The translations under genes were made by a program, and so were the position numbers. A stretch of DNA of 64,000 nucleotides, from the NCBI RefSeq assembly GCF_026672545.1, contig NZ_JAPPRJ010000002.1, positions 757,001 to 821,000 of the forward strand, given 5' to 3'. Under the pieces are notes generated by a model, which did not search any database, was not told the origin of the DNA, and was given only the letters and a program-made list of their open reading frames with translations. Numbering within the stretch: the stretch's first letter is position 1; each line of letters opens with the position of its first letter. This document shows, in pieces, positions 16,348-26,693 of this stretch. Source of the stretch: Rhizobium sp. SL86 (GTDB taxonomy: Bacteria > Pseudomonadota > Alphaproteobacteria > Rhizobiales > Rhizobiaceae).

Positions 16348-16383
16348 ACGGCAGGACACACGACGGCGTGTGCGCCCTGCCGT
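16348..16383. terminator. Hairpin between channel and pntB
   Basis: ACGGCAGG (16348-16355) pairs with CCTGCCGT (16376-16383), extended by CACAC/GTGTG. It lies between two convergent stops and is a probable bidirectional transcript end. Confidence 0.55.
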
Positions 16384-16389
16384 GTCACA

Positions 16390-17823
16390 TCACTTGATCA
16401 TCGGCAGAAGTTCGCTGACCGATTTCTTCGCGTCGCCATAGAACATGCGGGTGTTGTCCTTGTAGAACAGCGGGTTCTCGATGCCGGAATAACCGGTACC
16501 CTGGCCACGCTTCGACACGATCACCAGTTTGGCCTTCCACACTTCCAGAACCGGCATGCCAGCGATCGGTGAATTCGGGTCCTCCTGCGCCGCCGGATTG
16601 ACGATATCGTTCGAACCGATGACGATGACGACGTCCGTGTTCGGGAAGTCTTCGTTGATCTCGTCCATTTCCAGCACGATGTCGTAAGGCACCTTGGCTT
16701 CGGCAAGCAGCACGTTCATGTGGCCAGGCAGGCGGCCTGCGACCGGATGGATGGCAAAACGCACCTCCTTGCCGGCGGCGCGAAGCTTGCGCGTCAGTTC
16801 CGAAACGGCCTGCTGCGCCTGGGCCACCGCCATGCCGTAACCCGGCACGATGATCACACTGTCGGCTTCATTCAGCGCGGTCGCGACGCTGTCGGCATCG
16901 ATCGCCACCTGTTCACCCGCGATCTCCATCTGCGGACCCGTCGTGCCGCCAAAACCGCCGAGAATGACGGAGATGAAGGAGCGGTTCATCGCCTTGCACA
17001 TGATGTAGGACAGGATTGCCCCCGATGAGCCGACGAGCGCGCCGACCACGATCAAGAGATCGTTCGACAGCGAAAAGCCGATTGCCGCTGCCGCCCAGCC
17101 GGAATAGCTGTTCAGCATGGACACGACCACCGGCATGTCTGCGCCGCCGATGCCCATGATCAGGTGATAACCGATGAAGAAGGCAACGAGCGTCATCAGG
17201 ATCAGCGCCCAGATGCCGGCGCCGTTGACGTAAAGCACCAGGAGCAACAGGGACAGAAGGGCCGCGGTGGCATTCAGCGCATGGCCGCCGGGCAGCTTCT
17301 TCGCCTTGCCATCCACCTTGCCGGCGAGCTTGCCGAAGGCGATGACCGAACCGGTGAAGGTGACGGCGCCGATGAAGACACCGAGGAAGACCTCGACCTT
17401 CAGGATAACCTGTTCGACCGGGCTCTTGTGCGCCAGGATCGCGGCAAAACCCTCGAGCGTTGCACGCGTCGCCTCGTCCATGGCGAGAACGCGTCCGAGT
17501 TCGATATGGGCGTTGAAGCCGATGAAGACAGCCGCAAGACCGACCAGCGAGTGCATGGCGGCAACCAGCTGCGGCATCTCGGTCATCTGCACGCGCTTGG
17601 CGACGACCCAGCCGATTGCGCCGCCGCCGGCAATCAGCACCAGCGACAGGAACCAGTTGCCGGCGCCGGGACCATACAGCGTCGCGAGCACGGCCAGCGC
17701 CATGCCGACAATGCCGTACCAGACGGCGCGCTTGGCGCTTTCCTGGCCGGACAGTCCGCCGAGCGAGAGGATGAAAAGAACTGCCGCAACGACGTAGGCG
17801 GCCGTGGTGAAACCGTAATCCAT
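16390..17823 (-). CDS. pntB: NAD(P) transhydrogenase subunit beta
   Basis: A 477-residue PntB. With PntA it forms the inner-membrane proton-translocating transhydrogenase that makes NADPH from NADH using the proton motive force. The first ~270 residues are membrane helices (domain II). The C-terminal ~190 residues are the NADP-binding domain III with [36 protein letters not shown] and [19 protein letters not shown]. Length matches E. coli PntB. It begins 16 bp after the pntA stop in one operon. Confidence 0.97.
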   Translation of the reverse strand: MDYGFTTAAYVVAAVLFILSLGGLSGQESAKRAVWYGIVGMALAVLATLYGPGAGNWFLSLVLIAGGGAIGWVVAKRVQMTEMPQLVAAMHSLVGLAAVFIGFNAHIELGRVLAMDEATRATLEGFAAILAHKSPVEQVILKVEVFLGVFIGAVTFTGSVIAFGKLAGKVDGKAKKLPGGHALNATAALLSLLLLVLYVNGAGIWALILMTLVAFFIGYHLIMGIGGADMPVVVSMLNSYSGWAAAAIGFSLSNDLLIVVGALVGSSGAILSYIMCKAMNRSFISVILGGFGGTTGPQMEIAGEQVAIDADSVATALNEADSVIIVPGYGMAVAQAQQAVSELTRKLRAAGKEVRFAIHPVAGRLPGHMNVLLAEAKVPYDIVLEMDEINEDFPNTDVVIVIGSNDIVNPAAQEDPNSPIAGMPVLEVWKAKLVIVSKRGQGTGYSGIENPLFYKDNTRMFYGDAKKSVSELLPMIK

Positions 17824-17839
17824 GATCTATCCCCCGCCG

Positions 17840-19411
17840 TCAGGACTTCTGGAACATGGCGAGCATGCGCCGTGTCACCATGAAGCCGCCGAAAATGTTG
17901 ATGCCGGCCATGAAGACCGAGAGTGCGCCGAGCAGGATCACGAGGATGCTGCTGGAGCCCACCTGCATCAGGGCACCCAGGATGATGATCGAGGAGATGG
18001 CATTGGTGACGGCCATCAGCGGCGTGTGCAGCGAATGCGACACGTTCCAGATGACCTGGAAACCGACGAAACAGGAGAGCACAAAGACAATGAAATGGCT
18101 CATGAAGCTCGCCGGTGCATAAAGCCCCGCAAGCAGGATGAGCGCGCCACCGACGGCCAGCATCGTCACCTGGCTCTTCGTCTGCGCCTTGAAGGCGGCG
18201 GCTTCCGCCGCACGCTTTTCTTCCGGCGAAAGCTCCTTCACCTTCTCTTTGGGTTTCGCGGCCGCAATCGCCTGGATTTTGGGCGGTGGCGGCGGATAGG
18301 TGATCTCGCCATCCCGCGCGACGGTCGCCCCGCGGATGACGTCGTCATCCATGTTGTGAACGATCACGCCGTCCTTCGCCGGCGTCAGGTCCGTCATCAT
18401 GTGGCGGATGTTCGTGGCGTAGAGCGTCGAGGCCTGGGTTGCCATGCGGCTCGGGAAATCGGTGTAGCCGATGACGGTCACGCCGTTGTCGGAGACGATC
18501 TTTTGGTCGGCGACAGTCAGGTCGCAGTTGCCGCCGCGTTCGGCCGCGAGATCGATGACCACCGAACCCGGCTTCATCGCGGCGACCATGTCCGCCAGCC
18601 AGAGTTTTGGCGCGTCCCGTCCGGGGATCAGCGCCGTGGTAATGACGATGTCGATGTCGGGTGCCAACTCCCGGAATTTTGCCAGTTGCTTTTCCCGGAA
18701 CTCGGGTGAGGACGGGGCGGCATAACCGCCGGTCGCCGCGCCATCCTGGCTTGCTTCGAACTCCAGGAAGACGAACTCCGCCCCCATGCTTTCGATCTGC
18801 TCGGCGACTTCCGGGCGCACGTCGAAGGCGTAGGTGATGGCGCCGAGCGAAACGCTGGTGCCGATCGCGGCAAGACCGGCGACGCCGGCGCCGATCACCA
18901 GCACCTTTGCCGGCGGGATCTTGCCTGCCGCGGTCACCTGGCCGGTGAAAAAGCGGCCGAAATTGTTGCCGGCCTCGATCACCGCGCGATAGCCGGCGAT
19001 ATTGGCCATCGAGGACAATGCATCCATCTTCTGGGCACGCGAAATACGCGGCACCATGTCCATGGCGATGACGGTCGCGCCCTTCGTCTTCGCCTGCTCC
19101 AGCAGGTCCTTGTTCTGTGCCGGATAGAAGAAGGAGATCAGCGTCTTGCCGGGGGTCAGCAGATCCACCTCGGATGGCTCCGGCGGACGCACCTTGGCGA
19201 TCACATCGGCCATACGGAACAGCGAGGCTGGATCGTCGACCACCGTCACGCCCGCCTTGGTATAAGCCTCGTCGGAAAAACCCGCCGCTTTGCCGGCGCC
19301 GGCCTCAACCAGGCATTCATGTCCCAGCTTCTGCAATTGCAATGCGCTGTCCGGCGTCAAGGCCACGCGCGCCTCGCCGGCATAAGTCTCTTTCGGTGAA
19401 CCGATCTTCAT
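17840..19411 (-). CDS. pntA: NAD(P) transhydrogenase subunit alpha
   Basis: A 523-residue PntA of the undivided E. coli kind: NAD-binding domain I (about 1-380, with [18 protein letters not shown] near 175) joined to four membrane helices at the C-terminus (domain II, about 415-515). Many alphaproteobacteria split these parts into two genes; here they are one. ATG 19411 ([16 protein letters not shown]) is the family start; an upstream ATG at 19426 adds five residues and is less likely. A proline-rich linker (YPPPPPK) joins the domains. The 167-bp stretch upstream to the next hairpin holds no recognisable gene. Confidence 0.96.
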   Translation of the reverse strand: MKIGSPKETYAGEARVALTPDSALQLQKLGHECLVEAGAGKAAGFSDEAYTKAGVTVVDDPASLFRMADVIAKVRPPEPSEVDLLTPGKTLISFFYPAQNKDLLEQAKTKGATVIAMDMVPRISRAQKMDALSSMANIAGYRAVIEAGNNFGRFFTGQVTAAGKIPPAKVLVIGAGVAGLAAIGTSVSLGAITYAFDVRPEVAEQIESMGAEFVFLEFEASQDGAATGGYAAPSSPEFREKQLAKFRELAPDIDIVITTALIPGRDAPKLWLADMVAAMKPGSVVIDLAAERGGNCDLTVADQKIVSDNGVTVIGYTDFPSRMATQASTLYATNIRHMMTDLTPAKDGVIVHNMDDDVIRGATVARDGEITYPPPPPKIQAIAAAKPKEKVKELSPEEKRAAEAAAFKAQTKSQVTMLAVGGALILLAGLYAPASFMSHFIVFVLSCFVGFQVIWNVSHSLHTPLMAVTNAISSIIILGALMQVGSSSILVILLGALSVFMAGINIFGGFMVTRRMLAMFQKS

Positions 19412-19578
19412 TCCTCTACCCCACAAGAACAGTCATTGTTCCAGAGATTTCCGGCTGCCAGCCGACCGCGCCTTGCGCTTTGCCAGCTTGCACATTCCGG
19501 ACTCCATCCCGCATTCGAATTAACACCCACACGGCAAAGCCGCCACACCACAATCGGGGAATCCGGTACGCCGATACA

Positions 19579-19609
19579 CCTGCGGCGGAACGATGGGTTC
19601 CGCCGCAGG
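19579..19609 (-). terminator. Long hairpin downstream of aldehyde dehydrogenase 1
   Basis: Perfect 13-bp stem CCTGCGGCGGAAC / GTTCCGCCGCAGG with a 5-nt loop, about 30 bp past the dehydrogenase stop on the minus strand. There is no T-run; a probable terminator or 3'-end stabiliser. Confidence 0.6.
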
Positions 19610-19640
19610 CATCATGCTCATTCTGCCGTCTGGCGTCCGC

Positions 19641-21089
19641 TCAGAACGGGTAATGCTGATGCGGGTCTTCGATGGTGATCCAGCGCAGGTCGGTGAACTC
19701 GGCAATCGCTGCCTTGCCACCGAAGCGGCCGTAACCGGAACCCTTGACGCCGCCGAACGGCATCTGCGCCTCATCGGCGACCGTCGGGCCGTTGATGTGG
19801 CAAATGCCGGATTCCAGGCGGGAAGCCAGATCCATGGCGCGCTTCACGTCGCGGCTGTAGATCGATGCCGAGAGACCATATTCGGTATCGTTGGCAATCT
19901 TCAGCGCCTCTTCTTCATCCTTCACACGGATGACCGGCTTGACCGGACCGAAGCTTTCTTCATCAAAGGAGCGCATGCCTTCCTTGACATGATCGAGCAG
20001 GGTCGCGGAGACGACGCTGCCTTCCACCTTGCCGCCGGCCGCAAGCGTTGCGCCCTTGGCAAGCGCGTCATCGATGAAGGCCTGCATCTTGTGTGCGGCT
20101 TCCGGGTTGACGAGAGAACCGAGCACCACATGACCACGCGGATCGCCGGCCGGCAGGGAGTTGGCGCGGGCAGACAGCTTCGCGACGAATTCGTCAGCCA
20201 CCTTCTCATGGACGATCAGGCGCTCGGTCGACATGCAGATCTGGCCCATGTTCATGTAGCAACCGAAGACTGCGGCATTCACGGCGGCATCGATATCGGC
20301 GTCCTCCAGGACGATCAGCGGTGCCTTGCCGCCAAGCTCGAGCAGAGCCGGCTTCAGGTGACGGCCGGACAGTTCGCCGATGATGCGGCCGACCTTCGTC
20401 GATCCGGTGAAGTTCACGCGGCGCACTTCCGGTGCGGCAATCAGGGCTTCGACGACGACTGCCGCATCTTCCGGCGCATTGGTGAGGACGTTGATGACGC
20501 CATCCGGCAGACCAGCCTCGACGAGAACCTCGCCGATCAGCACGTGCATGGCCGGGCAGGCTTCCGATGCCTTCAGGATGGCGGTGTTGCCGCAGGCAAT
20601 CGCCATGGCGATGGCACGCGTACCGAGAATGATCGGCGCATTCCAGGGTGCAATGCCGAGGCAGACGCCGGCGGCCTGGCGGATGCCCATGGCGATCGTG
20701 CCCGGCTTGTTGGACGGGATGACCTCACCCTGGATCTGGGTGGTCATCGAGGCGGCTTCGCGCAGGATGCCGGCGGCCAGCATGGTGTTGAAGCCCGCCC
20801 AAGGGGCAGTGCCGCCGGTTTCGGCGATCATCAGCTCTGAAAACTGGCCGGCCTTCGTTTCCATCACATCGGCTGCCTTCAGAAGCAGTGCGCGGCGGGC
20901 GCCGGGGCCGGTCTGCGACCAGGCCGGGAAGGCGGCCTGTGCCGCAGCAACGGCGAGTTTCACATCCTCAAGACCGGACGCCGGTGCGCGGGTGGCAACC
21001 TTGCCGGTAAACGGATCGACGCGGTCAAAGGTCTTGCCGGACACTGCCCCGACCTTCTTGCCGCCGATGATCTGCTGGATTTCGAACAT
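19641..21089 (-). CDS. Aromatic-aldehyde-type dehydrogenase 1 (vanillin/salicylaldehyde dehydrogenase-like)
   Basis: A 482-residue NAD(P)-dependent aldehyde dehydrogenase. The catalytic Cys285 (GQICMSTER) and general base Glu251 (LLELGGKAPLIVLED) are present, with the cofactor-site motif NFTGSTKVG (226-234). The APWNAPIILGTRA segment and the ending FGGVKGSGYGRFGG are typical of the vanillin/benzaldehyde/salicylaldehyde group. It lies 47 bp downstream of a paralogous dehydrogenase, and the pair is divergent from an AraC regulator. With vanAB at 7-10 kb it suggests a vanillin-to-vanillate-to-protocatechuate route, but the exact substrate is inferred. Confidence 0.85.
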   Translation of the reverse strand: MFEIQQIIGGKKVGAVSGKTFDRVDPFTGKVATRAPASGLEDVKLAVAAAQAAFPAWSQTGPGARRALLLKAADVMETKAGQFSELMIAETGGTAPWAGFNTMLAAGILREAASMTTQIQGEVIPSNKPGTIAMGIRQAAGVCLGIAPWNAPIILGTRAIAMAIACGNTAILKASEACPAMHVLIGEVLVEAGLPDGVINVLTNAPEDAAVVVEALIAAPEVRRVNFTGSTKVGRIIGELSGRHLKPALLELGGKAPLIVLEDADIDAAVNAAVFGCYMNMGQICMSTERLIVHEKVADEFVAKLSARANSLPAGDPRGHVVLGSLVNPEAAHKMQAFIDDALAKGATLAAGGKVEGSVVSATLLDHVKEGMRSFDEESFGPVKPVIRVKDEEEALKIANDTEYGLSASIYSRDVKRAMDLASRLESGICHINGPTVADEAQMPFGGVKGSGYGRFGGKAAIAEFTDLRWITIEDPHQHYPF

Positions 21090-21136
21090 GGTATCTCCTC
21101 TTCTCTGGTTGTTATCGTGAACTGGGATCTGTGTGT

Positions 21137-22639
21137 TCAGATCCGGTACTGCTGCTTTGTCTGGGCCATCGTGACCCAGCGCTGCTCGGTAAACTCGTCA
21201 AGTGCCGAGAGTCCGCCGATGCGGCCATAACCGGAGGCCTTCACGCCGCCGAAGGGCATGGCCGGGTCGTCCGTTACGGTCGCCCCGTTGATGTGCATGA
21301 TGCCGGTCTCGATGCGCATCGCGACATCGAAGGCGCGGGGGAGGTTTTCGCTGAACACGGCGCCGGACAGGCCGTAGTCGCAGTCATTGGCGATGGTGAC
21401 CGCCTCATCCGCATCCGCAACGCGAATGACGGCGGCCACCGGGCCAAAAATTTCCTCCCGGTAAAGCCGCATGTCGCGCGTGATGCCGTCGATGATGGTG
21501 GCATCCATCAGTGTTCCGAGCACCTTTCCGCCGAGGCAGACGTGCGCCCCTTTGCGGGTGGCGTCATCGACGAGACCCGCGAGACGCCGCCCGGCGCTTT
21601 CGGAGATCACCGCGCCAAGCGGCTGGGGCGCAAAGGCCGGATCGCCGGCCTTCAGGGCTCTGGCCCTGTCGATCATCCGCTCGAGCAGGGCATCCGCGAC
21701 CGCCTCTTCAACGATGATCCGCTCCGTCGACATGCAGATCTGGCCCTGGTTGAAGAAGGCACCGAACACCGCCGCATCCGCCGCGGCATCGAGATCGGCA
21801 TCGGCAAGCACGACCAACGGCGCTTTGCCGCTCAGTTCCATCAGGCAGCGTTTCATATGCCGGGCGCTGATTTCCGCAATGATGCGCCCGACGCGCGTGG
21901 AACCGGTGAAGTTGATACGGCGCACAACCGGGTGCGCGATCAGCGCCTCGACGATGTCGCGCGCGGCCTCGGGCGCGTGGGAGAGGATGTTGAGAACGCC
22001 CGGCGGCAGGCCCGCCTCCGACATGATGTCGCCCAGCACCCGCTGCGTCGCCGGGCAGAGTTCCGATGTCTTCAGGATAACGGTGTTGCCCCAGGCAATC
22101 GCGAAGGCAAACGAGCGGACGCCCAAGACGATCGGCGCGTTCCAGGGCGCTATCGCCAGGCAGACGCCAGCCGGCTGGCGGACGACAAACGATCCCGTGG
22201 GCGACATGTCCTCTGGAAGGCGGGGGGGCGAGACCTCCCCGGCAAGCAGAGCCGCCTGTTCCATGATCCGGCCCGCGAGTTCGACGTTGAAATGGCACCA
22301 GTCCAACGTGCCGCCGGTTTCGAGCGACATGATGTGGGCAATCTCGTCGGCCCGCTCCTGAAGGCGTGTCTTCGCCCGGCGCAGGATTGCCGCGCGCGTT
22401 TCGGCAGGCGTGACGGACCATTCTGAAAATGCCGCGGCTGCGGCGCAGCCGGCATCGTCCACATCCTCGGCACTCGCGGCTGCCGCGATTGTCACCACCT
22501 CGCCGGTGATGGGATTGGTGCGCTGGAAGACGGCACGCGAGCGGGCTGCGACCGATCGTCCGTCGATCAGCAACTCGGCACGAAAGGGTTCGTGCTGCGG
22601 AAAGACCCGCGCGGTGAGACGGCTGTTTGCCTCTGCCAT
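21137..22639 (-). CDS. Aromatic-aldehyde-type dehydrogenase 2 (vanillin/benzaldehyde dehydrogenase-like)
   Basis: A 500-residue paralogue of the following dehydrogenase, with catalytic Cys302 (GQICMSTER) and Glu269 in CLMELSGKAPLVVLAD. The same aromatic-aldehyde group motifs are present (APWNAPIVLGVRSFAF; NFTGSTRVG). It has about 18 extra N-terminal residues. It is the first gene of the two-dehydrogenase unit and is read divergently from the AraC gene across a 115-bp gap that should hold both promoters. Two similar enzymes in a row suggest different ring-substituent preferences or dosage; this is inference. Confidence 0.85.
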   Translation of the reverse strand: MAEANSRLTARVFPQHEPFRAELLIDGRSVAARSRAVFQRTNPITGEVVTIAAAASAEDVDDAGCAAAAAFSEWSVTPAETRAAILRRAKTRLQERADEIAHIMSLETGGTLDWCHFNVELAGRIMEQAALLAGEVSPPRLPEDMSPTGSFVVRQPAGVCLAIAPWNAPIVLGVRSFAFAIAWGNTVILKTSELCPATQRVLGDIMSEAGLPPGVLNILSHAPEAARDIVEALIAHPVVRRINFTGSTRVGRIIAEISARHMKRCLMELSGKAPLVVLADADLDAAADAAVFGAFFNQGQICMSTERIIVEEAVADALLERMIDRARALKAGDPAFAPQPLGAVISESAGRRLAGLVDDATRKGAHVCLGGKVLGTLMDATIIDGITRDMRLYREEIFGPVAAVIRVADADEAVTIANDCDYGLSGAVFSENLPRAFDVAMRIETGIMHINGATVTDDPAMPFGGVKASGYGRIGGLSALDEFTEQRWVTMAQTKQQYRI

Positions 22640-22754
22640 TCCTTTTGCCTCCTCCCAAGGCTGTAGACGACACTAACTATTTTGAACGGGAGAGGAATAT
22701 CATTATATGGTCAATCCTTGACGATTTCTGGTCACGCAACAACGGGAGAAGGCC

Positions 22755-23648
22755 ATGCCTCAAGGGGCGCGACGGCAAGGTGTGAAGCTCATGCATCTGG
22801 AACCGGCGCTGCAGCAGCGCACGATGGCGCTAAGTGCGCTTGCGCTGCGTTGGCTGACACACCTCTTTCTGTTGCGGTCCGGCCGGGCGACTTTGTCGAT
22901 CGATGGCGAGGAACACCGCATCGACGCACCGGCGCTTGCACTGATGCCACCGGCAGAGGGGCGCAGACTGATTCTGGAGGCTGGTGCCCGTGGCAGCCTT
23001 CTCAGCGTCGCCGGTGAGCAGCTGTCATCGGCGCTCGGCGACGAACCGGAAACGCCGGCGCTGCGTTCGATGCTTTCTACATTCACCTTGGCACCGGACC
23101 TGCCCGCCCCGCTGATTGCGCGGCTGGAAATGCTGATTTCCCTTCTTTCGGATGAGCAGGACGAGGAGCGTCCGGCCGTAGACATGGCGGTCGATGCTTT
23201 GCTGCGGCTGGTCTGCCTGTCGTTCTGGCGCGTGGTGGGCAGTTTCGAAACGGGCGGTGGCCCCGGTGGTGACGGACTTTCGGTCCTGCAGCATTTCCGC
23301 CAACTGGTGGAAGCGGAGTTCAGGCGCCATCGCCCGATCGCATATTATGCGGATCGACTGGGGATCACGCCGGACCGCCTGCATGCCATCGCGACCCGCC
23401 ATCTGAAGCGATCGCCGCTGGAGTTGGTCCATGACCGCCTGCTGCAGGAGGCGCTGCAGCGGCTGGAACGCTCCCCCGCCTCGGTGCAGACCATCTCGGA
23501 CAGCCTGAACTTCAAGGACCCCGCGCATTTCAGTCGCTTCGTCAAACGCAAGACGGGCCATGCGCCAGCACAGTATCGGCAACTCTTCCGGCAGGCGGCG
23601 GAAAGACAGGAGGCAAGCCTCTCCTTCCACTATCACGAATGGCCGTAA
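22755..23648 (+). CDS. AraC-family transcriptional regulator
   Basis: A 297-residue AraC regulator. An N-terminal cupin-like effector domain (LRSGRATLSIDGEEHRID near 40; ALMPPAEGRR) is followed by two C-terminal helix-turn-helix motifs in about 190-290 (YYADRLGITPDRLHAIATRH and QTISDSLNFKDPAHFSRFVK, ending in KRKTGHAPAQYRQ). The architecture matches PobR/PobC-type activators of aromatic catabolism. It is divergent from the two aldehyde dehydrogenases and probably activates them in response to an aromatic aldehyde or acid. A GAGAAGG site supports the start. Confidence 0.9.
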   Translation: MPQGARRQGVKLMHLEPALQQRTMALSALALRWLTHLFLLRSGRATLSIDGEEHRIDAPALALMPPAEGRRLILEAGARGSLLSVAGEQLSSALGDEPETPALRSMLSTFTLAPDLPAPLIARLEMLISLLSDEQDEERPAVDMAVDALLRLVCLSFWRVVGSFETGGGPGGDGLSVLQHFRQLVEAEFRRHRPIAYYADRLGITPDRLHAIATRHLKRSPLELVHDRLLQEALQRLERSPASVQTISDSLNFKDPAHFSRFVKRKTGHAPAQYRQLFRQAAERQEASLSFHYHEWP

Positions 23649-23676
23649 TGGACGTCAACCGCTCCGGAAGCCCCAT

Positions 23677-24141
23677 CTATCGCCGGCGACCGCGCGCCGT
23701 CAGCGCATTGCGGATGGAGAAGCTTGAGTGAATGCGGCTGACACCGGGCAATTTCGAGAGGATTTCGGTATGGATCCGCTCGAACTCACGCGGGCTTTCC
23801 ACCTCGACACGCAGGAAATAGTCCCAGTCACCGGTCATCAGGTAACATTCTCTGATCTCAGGATGTTTGCGCACGGCATCTTCGAAGCGGTTGAGATAGT
23901 CCTCCGTCTGCCGGTCAAGCGTGATGTTGATCATCACCGCCAGCGTCGCCCCCTCCTCCGCCGAGCCGATCAGCGCCGTATAACCACGGATGACGCCGGT
24001 TTCTTCGAGCATGCGGATACGCCGCAGGCAGGCTGACGCCGACAGGCCGACGGTCTCCGCCATCTTGGCGCTGCTGATGCGCGCATCCAGCCGCAAAAGC
24101 CGAATGATGTTTCGGTCGATCGCATCCAGTGAAGCAGACAC
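23677..24141 (-). CDS. Lrp/AsnC-family regulator of the D-alanine genes
   Basis: A 154-residue Lrp/AsnC regulator. The N-terminal HTH (about 1-60, LDAIDRNIIRLLRLDARIS and SASACLRRIRMLEETGVI) is followed by the RAM effector-binding domain (TLAVMINITLDRQ, then ECYLMTGDWDYFLRVEV). The GTG at 24141 is chosen: AAGGA lies 7 nt upstream and residue 4 onwards matches the family, while the longer frame to 24207 runs through the operator. It is divergent from alanine racemase and D-amino-acid dehydrogenase, the arrangement of DadR-type activators that respond to alanine. Confidence 0.88.
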   Translation of the reverse strand: MSASLDAIDRNIIRLLRLDARISSAKMAETVGLSASACLRRIRMLEETGVIRGYTALIGSAEEGATLAVMINITLDRQTEDYLNRFEDAVRKHPEIRECYLMTGDWDYFLRVEVESPREFERIHTEILSKLPGVSRIHSSFSIRNALTARGRRR

Positions 24142-24192
24142 GCACGTTTCCTTCGTCGAAATGAGAATTTCTTGAGGGATACGAGCACAAAC

Positions 24193-24230
24193 GCATGATA
24201 ATTGCAAATCATGCTCAATTCGCGCATGAT
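24193..24230. promoter_or_regulatory. GCATGAT operator array in the lrp/alr gap
   Basis: GCATGAT (24193-24199) and its inverse ATCATGC (24208-24214) form an inverted repeat with 8 bp between the arms. A third GCATGAT lies at 24224-24230. The position between divergent genes suits an Lrp-type regulator, which often binds several sites. Confidence 0.55.
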
Positions 24231-24274
24231 TTTCGTCCTATCCTGATGGCAAAGACAGGCTAGCGGGGTTGGCC

Positions 24275-25393
24275 ATGGACATGCGTTCCACACAGAACTG
24301 GGAAAAGGCCGGCGCGCCGGGTTTCGTTTCGATCGATCTCACCGCTTTGCGCCGCAACTATCGACGGATTGCCCGGACGGCTGCTCCCGCAGGGGCCGCC
24401 GCCGTCGTCAAGGCCAATGCCTACGGGCTCGGCGCCGAGCGTGTCGCCCCGGCACTGTATGCCGAGGGCTGCCGGCATTTCTTCGTGGCGCAGTATGCGG
24501 AAGCCCTGCCGCTTCGCCCGCTGCTTGGCTCCGACGCCGAAATCTACGTTCTGAACGGCCTGCAGCCTGGCACGGAGGCCGATTGCGCAGCGCTCGGGAT
24601 CGTCCCGGTGCTGAATTCGCTGGAACAGGTGGGCCGTTGGCGCAGCACGGCAAAGCTATCGGCCAAGGTTCTTCCGGCGCTGCTGCAATTCGACACGGGC
24701 ATGTCGCGTCTCGGGATGTCGGCGGAAGAGGCAGAGGGGCTTGCGGCGGACCCTGCACTCCTCGATGGCATCGCCATTCGCTATATCATGAGCCATCTCG
24801 CCTGCGCCGATGAATCGGAAGATCCGCACAATGCAGCCCAGGCGGAAGAGATGCGCCGTTTTGCGGCGATCTTCCCGGGCGTTCCGGTCTCCTTCGGCAA
24901 TTCGGCCGGCTCGTTTCTCGGCGAAGCGTTTCGCGGGGCGCTGGTGCGCCCCGGCATCGCGCTTTACGGCGGTCGGCCGACCGATCTTCTCGACCGGCCG
25001 ATGGAGCCGGTCGTTCGCATCGAGGGCGCCGTCATCCAGACCCGGACGGTGCCGGCCGGAACATCGGTCGGCTATTCTGCCACCTATGTCGCGCCGCAGG
25101 AGCGCCGGCTTGCCACAGTGGCGCTCGGTTATGCCGACGGCATCCTGCGGGCGCTGAGCAATCGCGGCGCCTTCTTCCACGGCAACGTACGGCTGCCGAT
25201 CGTCGGACGCGTGTCGATGGACAGCACCATCATCGATATCAGCGATCTGCCGGAAGGAACGTTGAAGCTCGGCTCGACGGTCGAGTTTCTCGGGCCACAT
25301 CAATCCCTGGAAGAGGTGGCAGAACTTGCCGGCACGATTTCCTGGGAAGTGCTGACCAGCATCGGCCAGCGTTACCACCGCACCTATCTCTGA
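24275..25393 (+). CDS. dadX: Alanine racemase (catabolic type)
   Basis: A 372-residue PLP-dependent fold-type III alanine racemase, interconverting L- and D-alanine in the cytoplasm. The PLP lysine is Lys46 in AVVKANAYGLG. The SVGYSATYVAP segment carries the second catalytic Tyr region and RVSMDSTIIDIS is the typical C-terminal domain motif. ATG 24275 with AGCGGGG upstream is chosen; a TTG two codons earlier is possible. Being next to dadA and a divergent Lrp gene marks it as the catabolic racemase (DadX role) rather than the cell-wall one. The gap to dadA is 30 bp, so the two form an operon. Confidence 0.93.
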   Translation: MDMRSTQNWEKAGAPGFVSIDLTALRRNYRRIARTAAPAGAAAVVKANAYGLGAERVAPALYAEGCRHFFVAQYAEALPLRPLLGSDAEIYVLNGLQPGTEADCAALGIVPVLNSLEQVGRWRSTAKLSAKVLPALLQFDTGMSRLGMSAEEAEGLAADPALLDGIAIRYIMSHLACADESEDPHNAAQAEEMRRFAAIFPGVPVSFGNSAGSFLGEAFRGALVRPGIALYGGRPTDLLDRPMEPVVRIEGAVIQTRTVPAGTSVGYSATYVAPQERRLATVALGYADGILRALSNRGAFFHGNVRLPIVGRVSMDSTIIDISDLPEGTLKLGSTVEFLGPHQSLEEVAELAGTISWEVLTSIGQRYHRTYL

Positions 25394-25423
25394 CGACAGA
25401 ACAAGAAGACGGGGAAGACCATC

Positions 25424-26677
25424 ATGAAGATCACCATTCTGGGCGCGGGCGTCATCGGCGTCACATCCGCCTATTATCTCGCCAAGGCCGGTCACGAGGT
25501 CACTGTCCTCGACCGCCAGCCGGGTCCTGCGCTGGAGACAAGCTTTGCCAATGCAGGCGAAGTTTCCTTCGGCTATTGCTCGCCCTGGGCGGCGCCGGGC
25601 ATTCCGCAAAAGGCGTTGAAGTGGATCTTCATGGAGCATGCGCCGCTGATCCTGCGGCCCAAGCTCGATGGCCCCATGTTGTCCTGGATGCTCAAGATGC
25701 TGATGAATTGCACCTCGGAGCGCTATGCCATCAACAAGAGCCGCATGCTGCGGCTTGCCGATTACAGCCGCCTGGCGCTTGCCGAAGTGCGCACGGAAAC
25801 CAATGTGGATTACGACCAGCGCATGCAGGGAACCCTGCAGTTGTTCCGGACGCAAGCCCAGCTCGATGCCTCCGCCAAGGACGTCAAGGCGCTGGCGGCC
25901 GATGGCATTCCCTTCGAGGTGCTCGATCCAGAAGGCTGCATCAAAGTCGAGCCGGCGCTCGCCCATGTGCGCCACAAGATCGTCGGCGGGCTTCTGACTC
26001 CGAAGGACGAGACCGGCGACTGCTTCAAGTTCACCAATATCCTCGCCGAAAAGGCGACCGGCATGGGTGTGCGTTTCCAGTGGGGCGTCAACATCAAGGG
26101 GCTGGACGTTCAGGGCGGCGAGGCGAAGGGCGTCGTGACCGATCGTGGTACGATCGCATCGGATGCAGTGGTGGTGGCGCTCGGCAGTTATTCGCCGCTT
26201 CTCGTCAAGCCGCACGGCATCAACCTGCCGGTCTATCCGGTCAAGGGTTATTCGCTGACCATTCCGATCACCAATGCCTCGCGCGCACCGGAATCGACGG
26301 TCATGGACGAAACTTACAAGATCGCCATCACCCGGCTCGGCGACCGTATCCGCGTCGGTGGCATGGCGGAAATCTCCGGCTATACCAACGATCTTGGCGA
26401 AGCGCGCCGCCGCACGCTCGAACATTCCGTCACCGACCTCTTCCCGGGCGGCGACGTGTCGAAGGCGAATTTCTGGTCGGGCCTTCGCCCGATGACGCCG
26501 GACGGCACGCCGGTGATCGGCGCCACGAAGGTGCGCAACCTCTATCTGAACACCGGCCACGGAACGCTCGGCTGGACCATGAGCTGCGGCTCCGCCAAGG
26601 TTTTGGCCGACATCGTCAGCGGTCGGAAGGCCGATATCGAGACGAAGGATCTGGCAATCGGCCGTTACGCGGCCTGA
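25424..26677 (+). CDS. dadA: D-amino acid dehydrogenase small subunit
   Basis: A 417-residue FAD flavoprotein that oxidises D-alanine and other D-amino acids to 2-oxo acids and feeds electrons to the membrane chain. The N-terminal dinucleotide motif [20 protein letters not shown] and the C-terminal FAD segment [20 protein letters not shown] are clear, as is [17 protein letters not shown] near 45, typical of DadA. Length equals that of the E. coli enzyme. A GGGGAAG site supports the ATG. Together with the racemase it lets the cell use L-alanine through D-alanine to pyruvate and ammonia. Confidence 0.95.
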   Translation: MKITILGAGVIGVTSAYYLAKAGHEVTVLDRQPGPALETSFANAGEVSFGYCSPWAAPGIPQKALKWIFMEHAPLILRPKLDGPMLSWMLKMLMNCTSERYAINKSRMLRLADYSRLALAEVRTETNVDYDQRMQGTLQLFRTQAQLDASAKDVKALAADGIPFEVLDPEGCIKVEPALAHVRHKIVGGLLTPKDETGDCFKFTNILAEKATGMGVRFQWGVNIKGLDVQGGEAKGVVTDRGTIASDAVVVALGSYSPLLVKPHGINLPVYPVKGYSLTIPITNASRAPESTVMDETYKIAITRLGDRIRVGGMAEISGYTNDLGEARRRTLEHSVTDLFPGGDVSKANFWSGLRPMTPDGTPVIGATKVRNLYLNTGHGTLGWTMSCGSAKVLADIVSGRKADIETKDLAIGRYAA

Positions 26678-26693
26678 TCTCCTCCGGAGGGCA

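Noticed and set aside
19412..19640. A small gene between pntA and aldehyde dehydrogenase 1
   Set aside because: Short frames overlap the hairpin and lack ribosome sites or recognisable translation; treated as non-coding.
24656..26560. A 634-codon open frame antisense to dadX-dadA
   Set aside because: Same mirror effect; both plus-strand genes carry full catalytic motifs.
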